From contig NZ_JODL01000037.1 in assembly GCF_000718985.1 (NCBI RefSeq), positions 1 through 36,144 of the forward strand: a stretch of DNA of 36,144 nucleotides, in the 5' to 3' direction. The notes under the pieces are model-generated. The model had not been told where the DNA came from. It did no database searches and worked only from the letters and a program-made list of their open reading frames with translations. Numbering within the stretch: the stretch's first letter is position 1; each line of letters opens with the position of its first letter. The DNA comes from Streptomyces megasporus. GTDB lineage: Bacteria > Actinomycetota > Actinomycetes > Streptomycetales > Streptomycetaceae. Positions 7,592 to 15,269 of the stretch are shown here, in pieces. The translations under genes and the position numbers were made by a program.

Positions 7592-8262
7592 GCCTGGTCC
7601 GCGTATCCGGCCGCAGCGGCGACCGACGCCGCCGGCACACCGGCACGGGCCATGCGCAGCGCCCGCTCCAGGCGCAGCACCCGGGCCAGCGTCTTCGGCC
7701 CGTACCCGAACGCGATCAGCGAACGACGGTGGAGCTGCCGCTCGCTCAGCGCGACCGTACGCGCCACGGTCGCCACGCTCGCGCCCGCGCGCAGCCCCGC
7801 CGCCACCGCGCGGGACAGCGGGTCGACCGGCGCGTCCCGCAGCCGGACCGCGGACAGTTCCTCCAGTACCCGTGCCCCGTCCGGGGCCTCCGCCACCCGC
7901 TCGGTCAGCTCCCGCACCCGGCCCTCCGGCCAGAGGGCGTCCAGCGGCACCCGCGCGTCGCGCAGCTCGTGAGCCGGCACGCCCAGGACACGGGGCCCGG
8001 TGCCGGGGGCGAACCGCAGCCCCACGTAAGCGGCGCCGGGCGCGTCGTCGACCGGATGGGCCCGGGTGTCGGGACCGGCCACCAACAACCCGCCGGCCGT
8101 CCAGATCACGTCCATGCACCCGTCCGGCAGCACCCGCGCCCGGCGGGCGCGCGGCAGGGCCTCCCGGTGCCACACCACCGCGCCGTCCACCAGCCGCGAG
8201 AGCCGCTCCCCGTACACGGACCCGGCATGCCCCGATGCCGCCCCGCGGGACGAGCGGTTCAC
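7465..8262 (-). CDS. AraC-family transcriptional regulator with DUF6597-type N-terminal domain
   Basis: The 265-aa product has an N-terminal sensor-like domain with LPDGCMDVIWTAGGLLVAGP and YVGLRFAPG, as in the DUF6597 group of AraC regulators, and a C-terminal double helix-turn-helix: SVATVARTVALSERQLHRRS is the first and AASVAAAAGYADQAHFSREV the second, the latter close to the family signature. Such proteins are cytoplasmic activators or repressors; the effector is unknown. GTG 8262 overlaps the TGA of the upstream YunG-like gene (GTGA, 8259-8262), pointing to translational coupling. Upstream in-frame codons lie inside the YunG-like gene. The 3' end overlaps the VOC gene by 127 bp on the other strand. 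Confidence 0.85.
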   Translation of the reverse strand: MNRSSRGAASGHAGSVYGERLSRLVDGAVVWHREALPRARRARVLPDGCMDVIWTAGGLLVAGPDTRAHPVDDAPGAAYVGLRFAPGTGPRVLGVPAHELRDARVPLDALWPEGRVRELTERVAEAPDGARVLEELSAVRLRDAPVDPLSRAVAAGLRAGASVATVARTVALSERQLHRRSLIAFGYGPKTLARVLRLERALRMARAGVPAASVAAAAGYADQAHFSREVRELTGVRLSALLSDRSSDKGAKRETELPSGSRTMA

Positions 8263-8684
8263 GCGCCGGACGGTTCCGGCAGCGGCCCGAGCCGCTCGGC
8301 GACGCGGCGGCGCAGCAGCAGGTACTCGTCCCACCGGCGGGGCAGCCGCCCCGGAGGCCGCTCCACGATCCTGCCACCGGTCACCGTCTCACCCCTGATG
8401 AACTGCTCGCGGGTCAGGTCGAGTTCGATGCCGCTCGGCAGCCGGTTCCACCAGTGGTGGCCCTCCTGCCGGCCGTCGCAGAACACCTCGCCGACCACCA
8501 GGTCGCCGCCGAGCAGGTCGTTGACGATCAGGGAGGTGATGTCACAGTGCCCCCAGGCCGGATTCTCCGGGGTCCACTCGATGCGGGTGATGTCCGAAGG
8601 AGAGCAGGTGTCGGCGGCCCAACTGCTCCTCAGAGCACGGTCGAGACCGAGCAAGGACCACGGGGCCGATGAGTTCGGTGTCAT
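8259..8684 (-). CDS. YunG-like family protein
   Basis: A 141-aa soluble protein. It resembles the YunG-like family of short uncharacterised proteins: SSWAADTCSPSD near the start, NPAWGHCDITSLIVNDLLGGDLVVGEV in the middle (positions about 42-68, with a GHCD/GQC-type motif), HHWWNRLPSGIELDLTREQF later. The conserved Cys and His-Trp-Trp-Asn pattern recalls papain-like or transglutaminase-like folds, but that is speculation. Start ATG 8684 fits the family length; the open frame extends to 8732 without support. It is the first gene of a two-gene unit with the AraC regulator, joined by a 4-bp overlap. Function is not known. Confidence 0.7.
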   Translation of the reverse strand: MTPNSSAPWSLLGLDRALRSSWAADTCSPSDITRIEWTPENPAWGHCDITSLIVNDLLGGDLVVGEVFCDGRQEGHHWWNRLPSGIELDLTREQFIRGETVTGGRIVERPPGRLPRRWDEYLLLRRRVAERLGPLPEPSGA

Positions 8685-8751
8685 GCGGGCAGCGTGACAG
8701 ACACCACTGACACTCCCCTCCCGCCGTCTCACGCCCGCCCCGGGACCGGCC

Positions 8752-9327
8752 TCAGGGGCGCGCCGTCGCCGTGCCGCCCCGGTCGGTGGAGTACAGCGCC
8801 TGCGGCGCCCCCCACTCCACGAAACCGCCCACCCGTCGCATGCCCACGGCCTCCGGCAACCGGCGCGAACGGACGTTGGCCTCCTGCGTCACCGCGACCA
8901 CCTCGGGCCGCTCCGGGGTGACCTCCGCCAGGGCCCAGGCCACCACGGCGGCGAGCGCCTCACGGCCGTACCCGCGCCCCCAGTGCTCGGGCAGCAACTG
9001 GTACGACACCTCCGTCCGCCCCTCCCGGCGCGACTCCGGTTCGACCAGCAGCGAACCGACCACGGGCCCGTCCACACCCAGGACAGCGACGAACAGACCG
9101 ACCGCCCCCACGCATCCCCGCTCACGGGCCCGGAGCGCCTCGCCGCTCATGGGACCGCCGAGGTACCGGCGGACCTCCGCGTCCGTCCACAGCCGTGACA
9201 CGGCGGCGACGTCGGCACGCTCGACCGGCCGCAGCACGAGCCGCTCCGTGACCAGTACGGCGGGCCAGAAGGCCGCCTCCGGCGGTGGTCCCGACGGCCC
9301 GGAGGCCGCCGCGCCCGACCCGGTCAC
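8752..9327 (-). CDS. RimJ/RimL-type GNAT acetyltransferase, start overlaps dnaB stop
   Basis: The 191-aa product opens its domain with VTERLVLRPVERADVAAVSRLW and has motif A at LLPEHWGRGYGREALAAVVAWA, then EVVAVTQEANVRSRRLPEAVGMRRVG, the order seen in RimJ/RimL-like GNAT proteins (acetyl-CoA-dependent N-acetylation of a protein N-terminus or small molecule). Where the family usually has N-x-x-S-x-x-(L/V)xEK-x-G-F, this has LPEAVGM, a conservative variant. GTG 9327 shares the bases GTGA (9324-9327) with the dnaB stop codon, so it is probably translated by re-initiation behind dnaB. The acceptor is unknown. The next gene on this strand starts 67 bp further on. Confidence 0.85.
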   Translation of the reverse strand: MTGSGAAASGPSGPPPEAAFWPAVLVTERLVLRPVERADVAAVSRLWTDAEVRRYLGGPMSGEALRARERGCVGAVGLFVAVLGVDGPVVGSLLVEPESRREGRTEVSYQLLPEHWGRGYGREALAAVVAWALAEVTPERPEVVAVTQEANVRSRRLPEAVGMRRVGGFVEWGAPQALYSTDRGGTATARP

Positions 9328-10817
9328 GTCTGGGCCATGTCCACGAAGCGCGAGTAGTGACCCTGGAAGGCCACCGTGATCGTCGCCGTCGGGCCGTTGC
9401 GGTGCTTGGCCACGATCAGGTCCGCCTCGCCCGCGCGCGGCGACTCCTTCTCGTAGGCGTCCTCACGGTGCAGGAGGATGACCATGTCGGCGTCCTGCTC
9501 GATCGAACCCGACTCGCGGAGGTCCGAGACCATCGGCTTCTTGTCCGTGCGCTGCTCCGGCCCACGGTTGAGCTGGGAGAGCGCCACCACCGGCAGCTCC
9601 AGCTCCTTGGCCAGCAGCTTGAGGTTCCGGGACATCTCCGAGACCTCCTGCTGGCGGCTCTCGGGGCGGCGCGAGCCGCCCGACTGCATCAGTTGGAGGT
9701 AGTCGATGACGACGAGCCGCAGGTCGTTCCGCTGCTTCAGGCGGCGGCACTTGGCGCGGATCTCCATCATCGTCAGGTTCGGCGAGTCGTCGATGTACAG
9801 CGGGGCGCCCGTGACCTCCGGCATCTGACGCGCCAGCCGGTTCCAGTCCTCGTCCGTCATGCTGCCCGACCTCATGTGGTGCAGGGCCACCCGCGCCTCG
9901 GCCGACAGCAGACGCATCGCGATCTCGTTGCGCCCCATCTCCAGCGAGAAGATCACGCTGGGCAGGTTGTGTTTGATCGAGCACGCGCGGGCGAAGTCCA
10001 GGGCGAGGGTCGACTTGCCCATGGCCGGTCTCGCCGCGATGACGATCATCTGGCCCGGGTGGAGGCCGTTGGTGAGGGAGTCCAGGTCGGTGAAGCCCGT
10101 GGGGACGCCCGACATCTGGCCGCTGCGCGAGCCGATCGCCTCGATCTCGTCGAGCGCGCCCTCCATGATCTCGGCGAGGGGCAGGTAGTCCTCCGAGGTG
10201 CGCTGCTCGGTGACGGCGTAGATCTCCGCCTGGGCGGAGTTGACGATCTCGTCGACGTCGCCGTCGGCCGCGTATCCCATCTGCGTGATGCGGGTGCCCG
10301 CCTCGACCAGGCGGCGCAGGACGGCGCGCTCGTGGACGATCTCCGCGTAGTACTGGGCGTTGGCCGCGGTGGGGACCGTCTGGACCAGGGAGTGGAGGTA
10401 GCCCGGTCCGCCGACCTTGGCGATCTCGCCGCGTCTGGTCAGCTCCGCGGCGACCGTGATGGGGTCGGCGGGCTCCCCCTTGGCGTACAGGTCGAGGATC
10501 GCCTGGTAGATCGTCTCGTGGGCCGGGCGGTAGAAGTCCTTGCCCTGCAAGGTCTCCACCACGTCCGCGATGGCGTCCTTGGAGAGGAGCATGCCGCCGA
10601 GCACCGACTGTTCGGCGTCGAGGTCCTGCGGGGGGACCCGTTCGAAGGAGCCCGCCGCGCCCGCCGACCACGTGTCGGGGCCGCGGTCGTGCCGTTCGCC
10701 GTCCGGCGCCGCACCGCGAGGCCGGCGGGAGAGGGGCAGGTGGTCGCCCGGCCCGTCGCCCCCCACGACAGGGGCGTAACCGGGTGCCGGGCTCTCGACG
10801 TGGTCGGACTGGGTCAC
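9324..10817 (-). CDS. dnaB: Replicative DNA helicase DnaB
   Basis: This 497-aa protein is the hexameric 5'-3' replicative helicase. The N-terminal DnaB domain starts near residue 61 (PPQDLDAEQSVLGGML) and the RecA-type ATPase follows. Walker A is ARPAMGKST (262-270), Walker B is VVIDYLQL (369-376), and the downstream DLRESGSIEQDAD and KHRNGPTATI motifs are present. There is no intein at the Walker A or later site, although actinobacterial dnaB genes often carry one. The first ~60 residues are a Gly/Pro/Asp-rich extension common in streptomycetes. GTG 10817 has AGGAGG with 7-nt spacing. It is divergent from the MATE gene across a DnaA-box cluster and is followed without a gap by a GNAT gene. 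Confidence 0.98.
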   Translation of the reverse strand: MTQSDHVESPAPGYAPVVGGDGPGDHLPLSRRPRGAAPDGERHDRGPDTWSAGAAGSFERVPPQDLDAEQSVLGGMLLSKDAIADVVETLQGKDFYRPAHETIYQAILDLYAKGEPADPITVAAELTRRGEIAKVGGPGYLHSLVQTVPTAANAQYYAEIVHERAVLRRLVEAGTRITQMGYAADGDVDEIVNSAQAEIYAVTEQRTSEDYLPLAEIMEGALDEIEAIGSRSGQMSGVPTGFTDLDSLTNGLHPGQMIVIAARPAMGKSTLALDFARACSIKHNLPSVIFSLEMGRNEIAMRLLSAEARVALHHMRSGSMTDEDWNRLARQMPEVTGAPLYIDDSPNLTMMEIRAKCRRLKQRNDLRLVVIDYLQLMQSGGSRRPESRQQEVSEMSRNLKLLAKELELPVVALSQLNRGPEQRTDKKPMVSDLRESGSIEQDADMVILLHREDAYEKESPRAGEADLIVAKHRNGPTATITVAFQGHYSRFVDMAQT

Positions 10818-11265
10818 TCCGCCACCTCCTCCCGTTCCGTGCGGCCGTGCCCCCCATTCCTACGGCATGGCTCTGACAACGTGCGCGCCCGCCGGTCGGT
10901 TACGGCGCGTCGAGCCCACGGCCAAGGCGAGGGGAACAGCGGGCGGGCGCCGGACAACGGTATGGCTGTGGACGGTTTCGACCAACTCGGTTATCCACAG
11001 GGCATGTGGATGATCGGGCCCAGCCTGTGGAGAACTCGGCGAATCCTGTGCACGAGGCGGGGGACGGAGCTGTGGAGAACTCGGCAAGACCCTCGCAGAA
11101 CCCACTATGACCTGCTGTTTCTTCATCCACCGCTTGTGCAGGAGAAAAACTTCGCACCCAGCTTCAAGATCGCGACAAACGGCGCAGAGGATCTCACCGC
11201 AGGTGAGGAATGGTAAGAGTCACAACCGTCTTGCAACTATTACTTGTGGATGTTTGGATCGGATC
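10818..11265. promoter_or_regulatory. Divergent dnaB/MATE intergenic region with DnaA-box cluster
   Basis: This 448-bp region separates the starts of dnaB and the MATE gene. Its centre is visibly lower in GC than its surroundings. It contains five 9-mers that fit the Streptomyces DnaA-box consensus between 10967 and 11079 and a near match at 11245-11253. A 15-bp direct repeat, TGTGGAGAACTCGGC, occurs at 11026-11040 and 11071-11085, each copy carrying one box. I could not assign -10/-35 elements with confidence. Confidence 0.7.
10967..11079. other. DnaA-box cluster (five consensus 9-mers)
   Basis: Boxes, read on the strand where they match: CCGTCCACA at 10967-10975 (-), TTATCCACA at 10991-10999 (+), TCATCCACA at 11005-11013 (-), TTCTCCACA at 11026-11034 (-) and TTCTCCACA at 11071-11079 (-). 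All fit (T/C)(T/C)(G/A/C)TCCACA. The second and third face each other across 5 bp. An outlier, ACATCCACA at 11245-11253 (-), has one mismatch. Clusters outside oriC are known in Streptomyces and can titrate DnaA or regulate nearby genes; binding here is inferred. Confidence 0.65.
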
Positions 11266-12612
11266 ATGACACACGCTCCACAGCCCGCCGAACGCGCCTC
11301 CGTACGGCGCCACGACCGCGAGATCATCGCGCTGGCCCTCCCCGCCTTCGGCGCACTCGTCGCGGAGCCCCTCTTCGTCATGGTCGACAGCGCGATCGTC
11401 GGCCACCTGGGCACCCCGCAACTCGCCGGGCTCGGTGTCGCCGCCACACTGCTGACGACGAGCGTGAACATCTTCGTCTTCCTCGCCTACGCCACCACCG
11501 CCGCCGTCGCCCGCCGGGTCGGCGCCGGGGACCTGCCCGCCGCCATCCGCCAGGGCATGGACGGCATCTGGCTGGCGCTGCTGCTGGGCGCCGCGGTGAT
11601 CGCCGTCGTCCTGCCCACCGCGCCCACCCTGATCGACCTGTTCGGAACGTCCTCGACCGCCGCTCCGTACGCCGTGACCTACCTGCGGATCAGCGCGCTG
11701 GGCATGCCGGCGATGCTCGTCGTCCTGGCGGCCACCGGGGTGCTGCGCGGACTCCAGGACACCCGGACCCCGCTGTACGTGGCCGTCGCGGGATTCTCCG
11801 CCAACGCCGTGCTCAACCTGCTCCTGGTCTACGGCGCGGGGCTCGGCATCGCCGGCTCGGCCTGGGGCACGGTGATCGCCCAGTGGGGCATGGCCGTCGC
11901 CTACCTGGTCGTGGTGGTCCGGGGCGCCCGACGGCACGGGGCGTCGCTGCGCCCGGACGTCGCCGGGATACGCGCCAGCGGACGGGCCGGGGCTCCGCTG
12001 CTGGTCCGCACGCTGTCGCTGCGGGCCATGCTGGTGATCGCGACCGCCGTCGCCGCGCGGCTGGGGGACGCCGAGGTGGCCGCGCACCAGATCACGTTGA
12101 CCGTCTGGTCGCTGCTGGCCTTCGCGCTGGACGCCATCGCCATCGCCGGACAGGCGATCATCGGCCGGTATCTGGGCGCCGGGGACGCGGCGGGGGCGCG
12201 GGCGGCCTGCCGTCGGATGGTGCAGTGGGGCGTGGTGTCCGGGGTGGTGCTCGGGGCGCTGGTGGTCGTGGCGCGTCCGCTGCTGCTGCCGCTGTTCACC
12301 TCGGACACGACCGTGCACGACCAACTGACGCCGGCGCTGCTGGTGGTGGCGGTGACCTCGCCCATCGCGGGGGTGGTCTTCGTCCTGGACGGCGTGCTGA
12401 TGGGGGCGGGCGACGGACCGTACCTGGCGTGGGCGGCGCTGGTGACCCTGGTGGTGTTCGCCCCGGTGGCGCTGGCCGTGCCGGTGCTGGGCGGAGGTCT
12501 GACCGCGCTGTGGTGGACGATCGCCGGCCTGATGATGGCGGTCCGGTTGATCACCCTGTGGCTGCGGGCCCGCTCGGGTCGCTGGGTGGTCACCGGAGCG
12601 GTCCGGGTCTGA
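11266..12612 (+). CDS. MATE-family efflux transporter (DinF-like)
   Basis: The 448-aa product is a polytopic membrane protein with about 12 hydrophobic segments in two halves of similar layout. IIALALPAFGALVAEPLFVMVDSAIVGHLG at residues about 20-50 is the MATE opening helix, and GVLRGLQDTRTPLYVA is the typical loop before the sixth segment. MATE proteins export drugs or metabolites against H+ or Na+; the DinF subgroup fits the sequence and the substrate is unknown. ATG 11266 is placed by the family N-terminus; the Shine-Dalgarno (GGATCGG) is weak. It is convergent with rplI, separated by a strong hairpin, and divergent from dnaB. Confidence 0.92.
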   Translation: MTHAPQPAERASVRRHDREIIALALPAFGALVAEPLFVMVDSAIVGHLGTPQLAGLGVAATLLTTSVNIFVFLAYATTAAVARRVGAGDLPAAIRQGMDGIWLALLLGAAVIAVVLPTAPTLIDLFGTSSTAAPYAVTYLRISALGMPAMLVVLAATGVLRGLQDTRTPLYVAVAGFSANAVLNLLLVYGAGLGIAGSAWGTVIAQWGMAVAYLVVVVRGARRHGASLRPDVAGIRASGRAGAPLLVRTLSLRAMLVIATAVAARLGDAEVAAHQITLTVWSLLAFALDAIAIAGQAIIGRYLGAGDAAGARAACRRMVQWGVVSGVVLGALVVVARPLLLPLFTSDTTVHDQLTPALLVVAVTSPIAGVVFVLDGVLMGAGDGPYLAWAALVTLVVFAPVALAVPVLGGGLTALWWTIAGLMMAVRLITLWLRARSGRWVVTGAVRV

Positions 12613-12700
12613 CGCCGGCCCGATGCGGGAGCCGACGCCGGGGCGGCGCGGAGGCCGGCGCGGTGCGGAGAACACCGGGGAGAACACCGGAAGGAACGGC

Positions 12701-12737
12701 GCAGGGCCGCGGTCCCGGGTGGGGACCGCGGCCCTGC
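12701..12737. terminator. Bidirectional hairpin terminator, MATE gene/rplI
   Basis: A perfect 16-bp stem, GCAGGGCCGCGGTCCC at 12701-12716 and its complement at 12722-12737, with a 5-nt loop, lies between the convergent MATE and rplI genes. There is no T-run. A short direct repeat of GGAGAACACCGG just before it (12667-12690) has no obvious function. Confidence 0.85.
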
Positions 12738-12765
12738 GCGTCGACTGCCGTGTGCCGCGCCTGGA

Positions 12766-13212
12766 TCAGGCGGCGCCGACCTCGACGCCGACCTTGGCGA
12801 CGACCTCGGGGTGGAGGCGCACCGTCACCTGGTGGGAACCCAGGGTCTTGATCGGCGAGCCCAGCTCGATGCGGCGCTTGTCGACGTCCGGACCGCCCGC
12901 GGCCTTGACCGCACCGGCGATGTCGGCCGGGGTGACGGAGCCGAACAGCCGGCCCTGGTCGCCGGCGCGGACCTTCAGGCGGACCGTGAGGCGCTCGATC
13001 TGGCCCTTGATCTCGTTGGCCTGCTCGACCGTGGCGATCTCGCGGGCCTTGCGGGCGCGACGGATCTGCTCCACGTCCTTCTCGCCGCCCTTGGTCCAGC
13101 GGATCGCGAAGCCACGGGGGAGCAGGTAGTTGCGGGCGTACCCGTCCTTCACCTCGACGACGTCGCCGGCGTTGCCGAGACCGGAGACCTCGTTGGTCAG
13201 GATGATCTTCAT
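12766..13212 (-). CDS. rplI: 50S ribosomal protein L9
   Basis: The 148-aa product starts [34 protein letters not shown], the L9 signature N-terminal domain that binds 23S rRNA, followed by the long connecting helix ([20 protein letters not shown]) and the C-terminal domain ending at [17 protein letters not shown]. Length is normal. It is the last gene of the rpsF-ssb-rpsR-rplI operon, 18 bp after rpsR, and is followed by the hairpin at 12701-12737. Confidence 0.98.
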   Translation of the reverse strand: MKIILTNEVSGLGNAGDVVEVKDGYARNYLLPRGFAIRWTKGGEKDVEQIRRARKAREIATVEQANEIKGQIERLTVRLKVRAGDQGRLFGSVTPADIAGAVKAAGGPDVDKRRIELGSPIKTLGSHQVTVRLHPEVVAKVGVEVGAA

Positions 13213-13230
13213 CTGTCGGTCATCCCTTCC

Positions 13231-13467
13231 TTATCGAGCGGTCGAGGTGTAGGGCAGCAGCGCCATCTCACGGCTGTTCTTCACGGCCGTGGCGACGTCG
13301 CGCTGGTGCTGGGTGCAGTTGCCGGTGACCCGGCGGGCACGGATCTTGCCGCGGTCGGAAATGAACTTCCGCAGCAGGTTCGTGTCCTTGTAGTCGACGT
13401 AGGAGATCTTCTCCTTGCAGAACACGCAAACCTTCTTCTTCGGCTTGCGAGCAGGCGGCTTCGCCAT
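13231..13467 (-). CDS. rpsR: 30S ribosomal protein S18, zinc-binding (C+) form
   Basis: The 78-aa product is full-length S18 ([18 protein letters not shown] and [25 protein letters not shown]). Cys14, Cys17, Cys51 and nearby His54 form a likely zinc site, so this is the C+ paralogue. Streptomyces genomes often have a second, cysteine-free S18 under Zur control, used when zinc is scarce; it is not in this window. It lies between ssb (67 bp) and rplI (18 bp) in the conserved operon. Confidence 0.97.
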   Translation of the reverse strand: MAKPPARKPKKKVCVFCKEKISYVDYKDTNLLRKFISDRGKIRARRVTGNCTQHQRDVATAVKNSREMALLPYTSTAR

Positions 13468-13534
13468 TGTCTCTCTCCGTTTGGTTCAAGAAGTCTGTGC
13501 CTGTGAGCACGGCCCTTCCCGACCCGTGGGTCCG

Positions 13535-14080
13535 TCAGAAGGGGGGCTCGTCCGAGTAGCCGCCACCGGAGCCGCCGCCCCAGCCGCCACCGCCGCCGCC
13601 CTGGCCACCGGCCGGAGCGCTCGTGGCCCACGGGTCTCCCGCGGGAGCGCCGCCGCCCTGCTGGCCGCTGGGGCCGCCGGGGCCGCCGCCCCAGCCGCCG
13701 CCCTGGCCACCGCGGCCGGTGGTCTTGGTGACCTTGGCCGTGGCGTTGCGCAGGCTGGCGCCGACCTCGTCGACGTCCAGCTCGAAGACCGTGCGCTTGA
13801 TGCCCTCGCGGTCCTCGTACGACCGCTGCTTGAGGCGGCCCTGCACGATGACGCGGGTGCCCTTGGTGAGGGACTCCGCGACGTTCTCCGCCGCCTGCCG
13901 CCAGACCGAGCAGGTCAGGAAGAGGCTCTCGCCGTCCTTCCACTCGTTGGTCTGCCGGTCGAAGGTGCGGGGAGTGGACGCGACACGGAACTTCGCGACC
14001 GCCGCACCGGAGGGGGTGAAGCGCAGCTCGGGGTCGTCGACGAGATTGCCGACGACCGTGATGACGGTCTCGCCTGCCAT
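13535..14080 (-). CDS. ssb: Single-stranded DNA-binding protein SSB
   Basis: The 181-aa protein has the OB fold in residues 1-112 ([57 protein letters not shown]), a Gly/Gln-rich flexible linker (about 118-173) and the acidic C-terminal tip SDEPPF that binds replication and repair partners. It coats single-stranded DNA at forks. ATG 14080 has GAGAGG about 8 nt upstream. The operon order rpsF-ssb-rpsR-rplI identifies it as the essential SsbA type and not the sporulation-linked SsbB, which I place by context. Confidence 0.98.
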   Translation of the reverse strand: MAGETVITVVGNLVDDPELRFTPSGAAVAKFRVASTPRTFDRQTNEWKDGESLFLTCSVWRQAAENVAESLTKGTRVIVQGRLKQRSYEDREGIKRTVFELDVDEVGASLRNATAKVTKTTGRGGQGGGWGGGPGGPSGQQGGGAPAGDPWATSAPAGGQGGGGGGWGGGSGGGYSDEPPF

Positions 14081-14179
14081 GGGTGAACCTCTCGGCGGGG
14101 TGCTGCTGGCTGCTGGTGATGCTGTGGGGCTCGGGCGTTCGGTGCGTCGCCCTCACCCCGGCTCCGCTGGGCGGACTGC

Positions 14180-14470
14180 TCAGCGGGTGTCGGGACGGAG
14201 GACCTTGGTCCGCAGAACCGACTCGTTCAGGTTCATCTGCCGGTCGAGTTCCTTGACGACCGCGGGCTCGGCCCGCAGGTCGATGACCGAGTAGATGCCC
14301 TCGGGCTTCTTCTTGATCTCGTAAGCGAGACGACGACGGCCCCAGGTGTCGACCTTCTCCACCTTGCCGCTGCCCTCGCGGACGACGGAAAGGAAGCTCT
14401 CGATCAGCGGGGAGACAGCGCGCTCCTCGAGATCGGGGTCGAGGATGACCATCACCTCGTAGTGACGCAT
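14180..14470 (-). CDS. rpsF: 30S ribosomal protein S6
   Basis: The 96-aa product reads [19 protein letters not shown] at the start and [20 protein letters not shown] in the centre, both hallmarks of S6, which pairs with S18 on the 30S platform. Start ATG 14470 has an excellent AGGAGGTGGG ribosome site. It is the first gene of the operon; the 99-bp gap to ssb contains no gene. A perfect DnaA-box 9-mer lies 64 bp upstream of the start. Confidence 0.98.
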   Translation of the reverse strand: MRHYEVMVILDPDLEERAVSPLIESFLSVVREGSGKVEKVDTWGRRRLAYEIKKKPEGIYSVIDLRAEPAVVKELDRQMNLNESVLRTKVLRPDTR

Positions 14471-14789
14471 GTGGAACCCACCTCCTCTGGACTCAACGGC
14501 CACGGTCGTTCCGTGGCAGGAGGGTCTATGCGTTGTGGACAACGGTATCGGCCGGCACCGACAGTCCCGGTGGCTTTTCCGGAACCGCCTCCGTTCCCGT
14601 TCCCGGGAACGATCGTGACCTGGGCAGACACCGTGCGGACGGTACAGACTACCCGCACCGCGACTCCGGTTGAAATCCGGTGTCCGCTCACCGCAATCTG
14701 GACACAACGGATGTGAGCGGCGTCACCCGGCGCCGCTTCCGACGATCCGGGCGTTCCAGGCGTTCCGGATGCTCCGCAGGAGGTGTCCC
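14471..14789. promoter_or_regulatory. Divergent region rpsF operon / membrane protein, with dyads and a DnaA box
   Basis: The 319-bp region must hold the promoters of the rpsF operon (leftward) and of the small membrane protein gene (rightward). It contains TTGTCCACA on the minus strand (14534-14542), a perfect Streptomyces DnaA box. It also contains two interleaved inverted repeats: GTGTCC (14680-14685) with GGACAC (14700-14705), and CCGCTCAC (14684-14691) with GTGAGCGG (14713-14720). I could not fix -10/-35 boxes with confidence. Confidence 0.5.
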
Positions 14790-15110
14790 ATGGCACAGGC
14801 GGTACGGAAGAAGGGCGGCGGCATCGCGTCCTTCCTCAACAGCGACCACCGGGCTCATCCGGTCGAGAACCGGCTCGTCGTGGTGGCGGCGGTCCTCGGC
14901 CTGGTCGCCCTCATCGCGGGTTTCTTCCCGGGCCTGCACCTGCTCGCCTCCTGGGCCGGCCTGGCGGGCATCGTCTCCGGTCTCTGGGGACAGATGATCT
15001 CCGCGACCACGGAGGAGCGGTTCGTGCTGGTCATCGCCACGGGCGCGGCGGCCTTCGGCTTCTTCCTGGGCATGTGGCACGGCGGACTGTTCGGAGGCCT
15101 GCTCGGTTAG
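14790..15110 (+). CDS. Small conserved membrane protein
   Basis: The 106-aa product has a charged N-terminal stretch (about 1-28) and three hydrophobic segments: about 29-47 (LVVVAAVLGLVALIAGFFPG), 50-66, and 80-105. A protein of this size and place is conserved between rpsF and femX in streptomycetes as I recall it; I know no function. ATG 14790 has an ideal AGGAGGTG site at 5-nt spacing, suggesting strong translation. It is followed 159 bp later by the femX-like gene on the same strand. Confidence 0.85.
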   Translation: MAQAVRKKGGGIASFLNSDHRAHPVENRLVVVAAVLGLVALIAGFFPGLHLLASWAGLAGIVSGLWGQMISATTEERFVLVIATGAAAFGFFLGMWHGGLFGGLLG

Positions 15111-15269
15111 CCGTCCCTCCTCGTCGCCCCGCGGCCCGTCCCCACCGTTTCCTCCGGCTCCCTTCGGGCCCCGCCCCCGGCGTTGCCCCGCCGGGGCACG
15201 GTCGTCGCTGCTCGGCCCACAGTAGGCTTCCCGCCAGACCCTGCGAAGTACGCCGGAGGAGCGCCCCGT

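Noticed and set aside
9324..10817. Possible intein in dnaB
   Set aside because: Walker A and later motifs are continuous and the length is that of an intein-free helicase.
12623..12700. A short gene between the MATE gene and rplI
   Set aside because: Only repeats of GAGAACACCGG and a terminator hairpin are visible; no coding sequence stands out.
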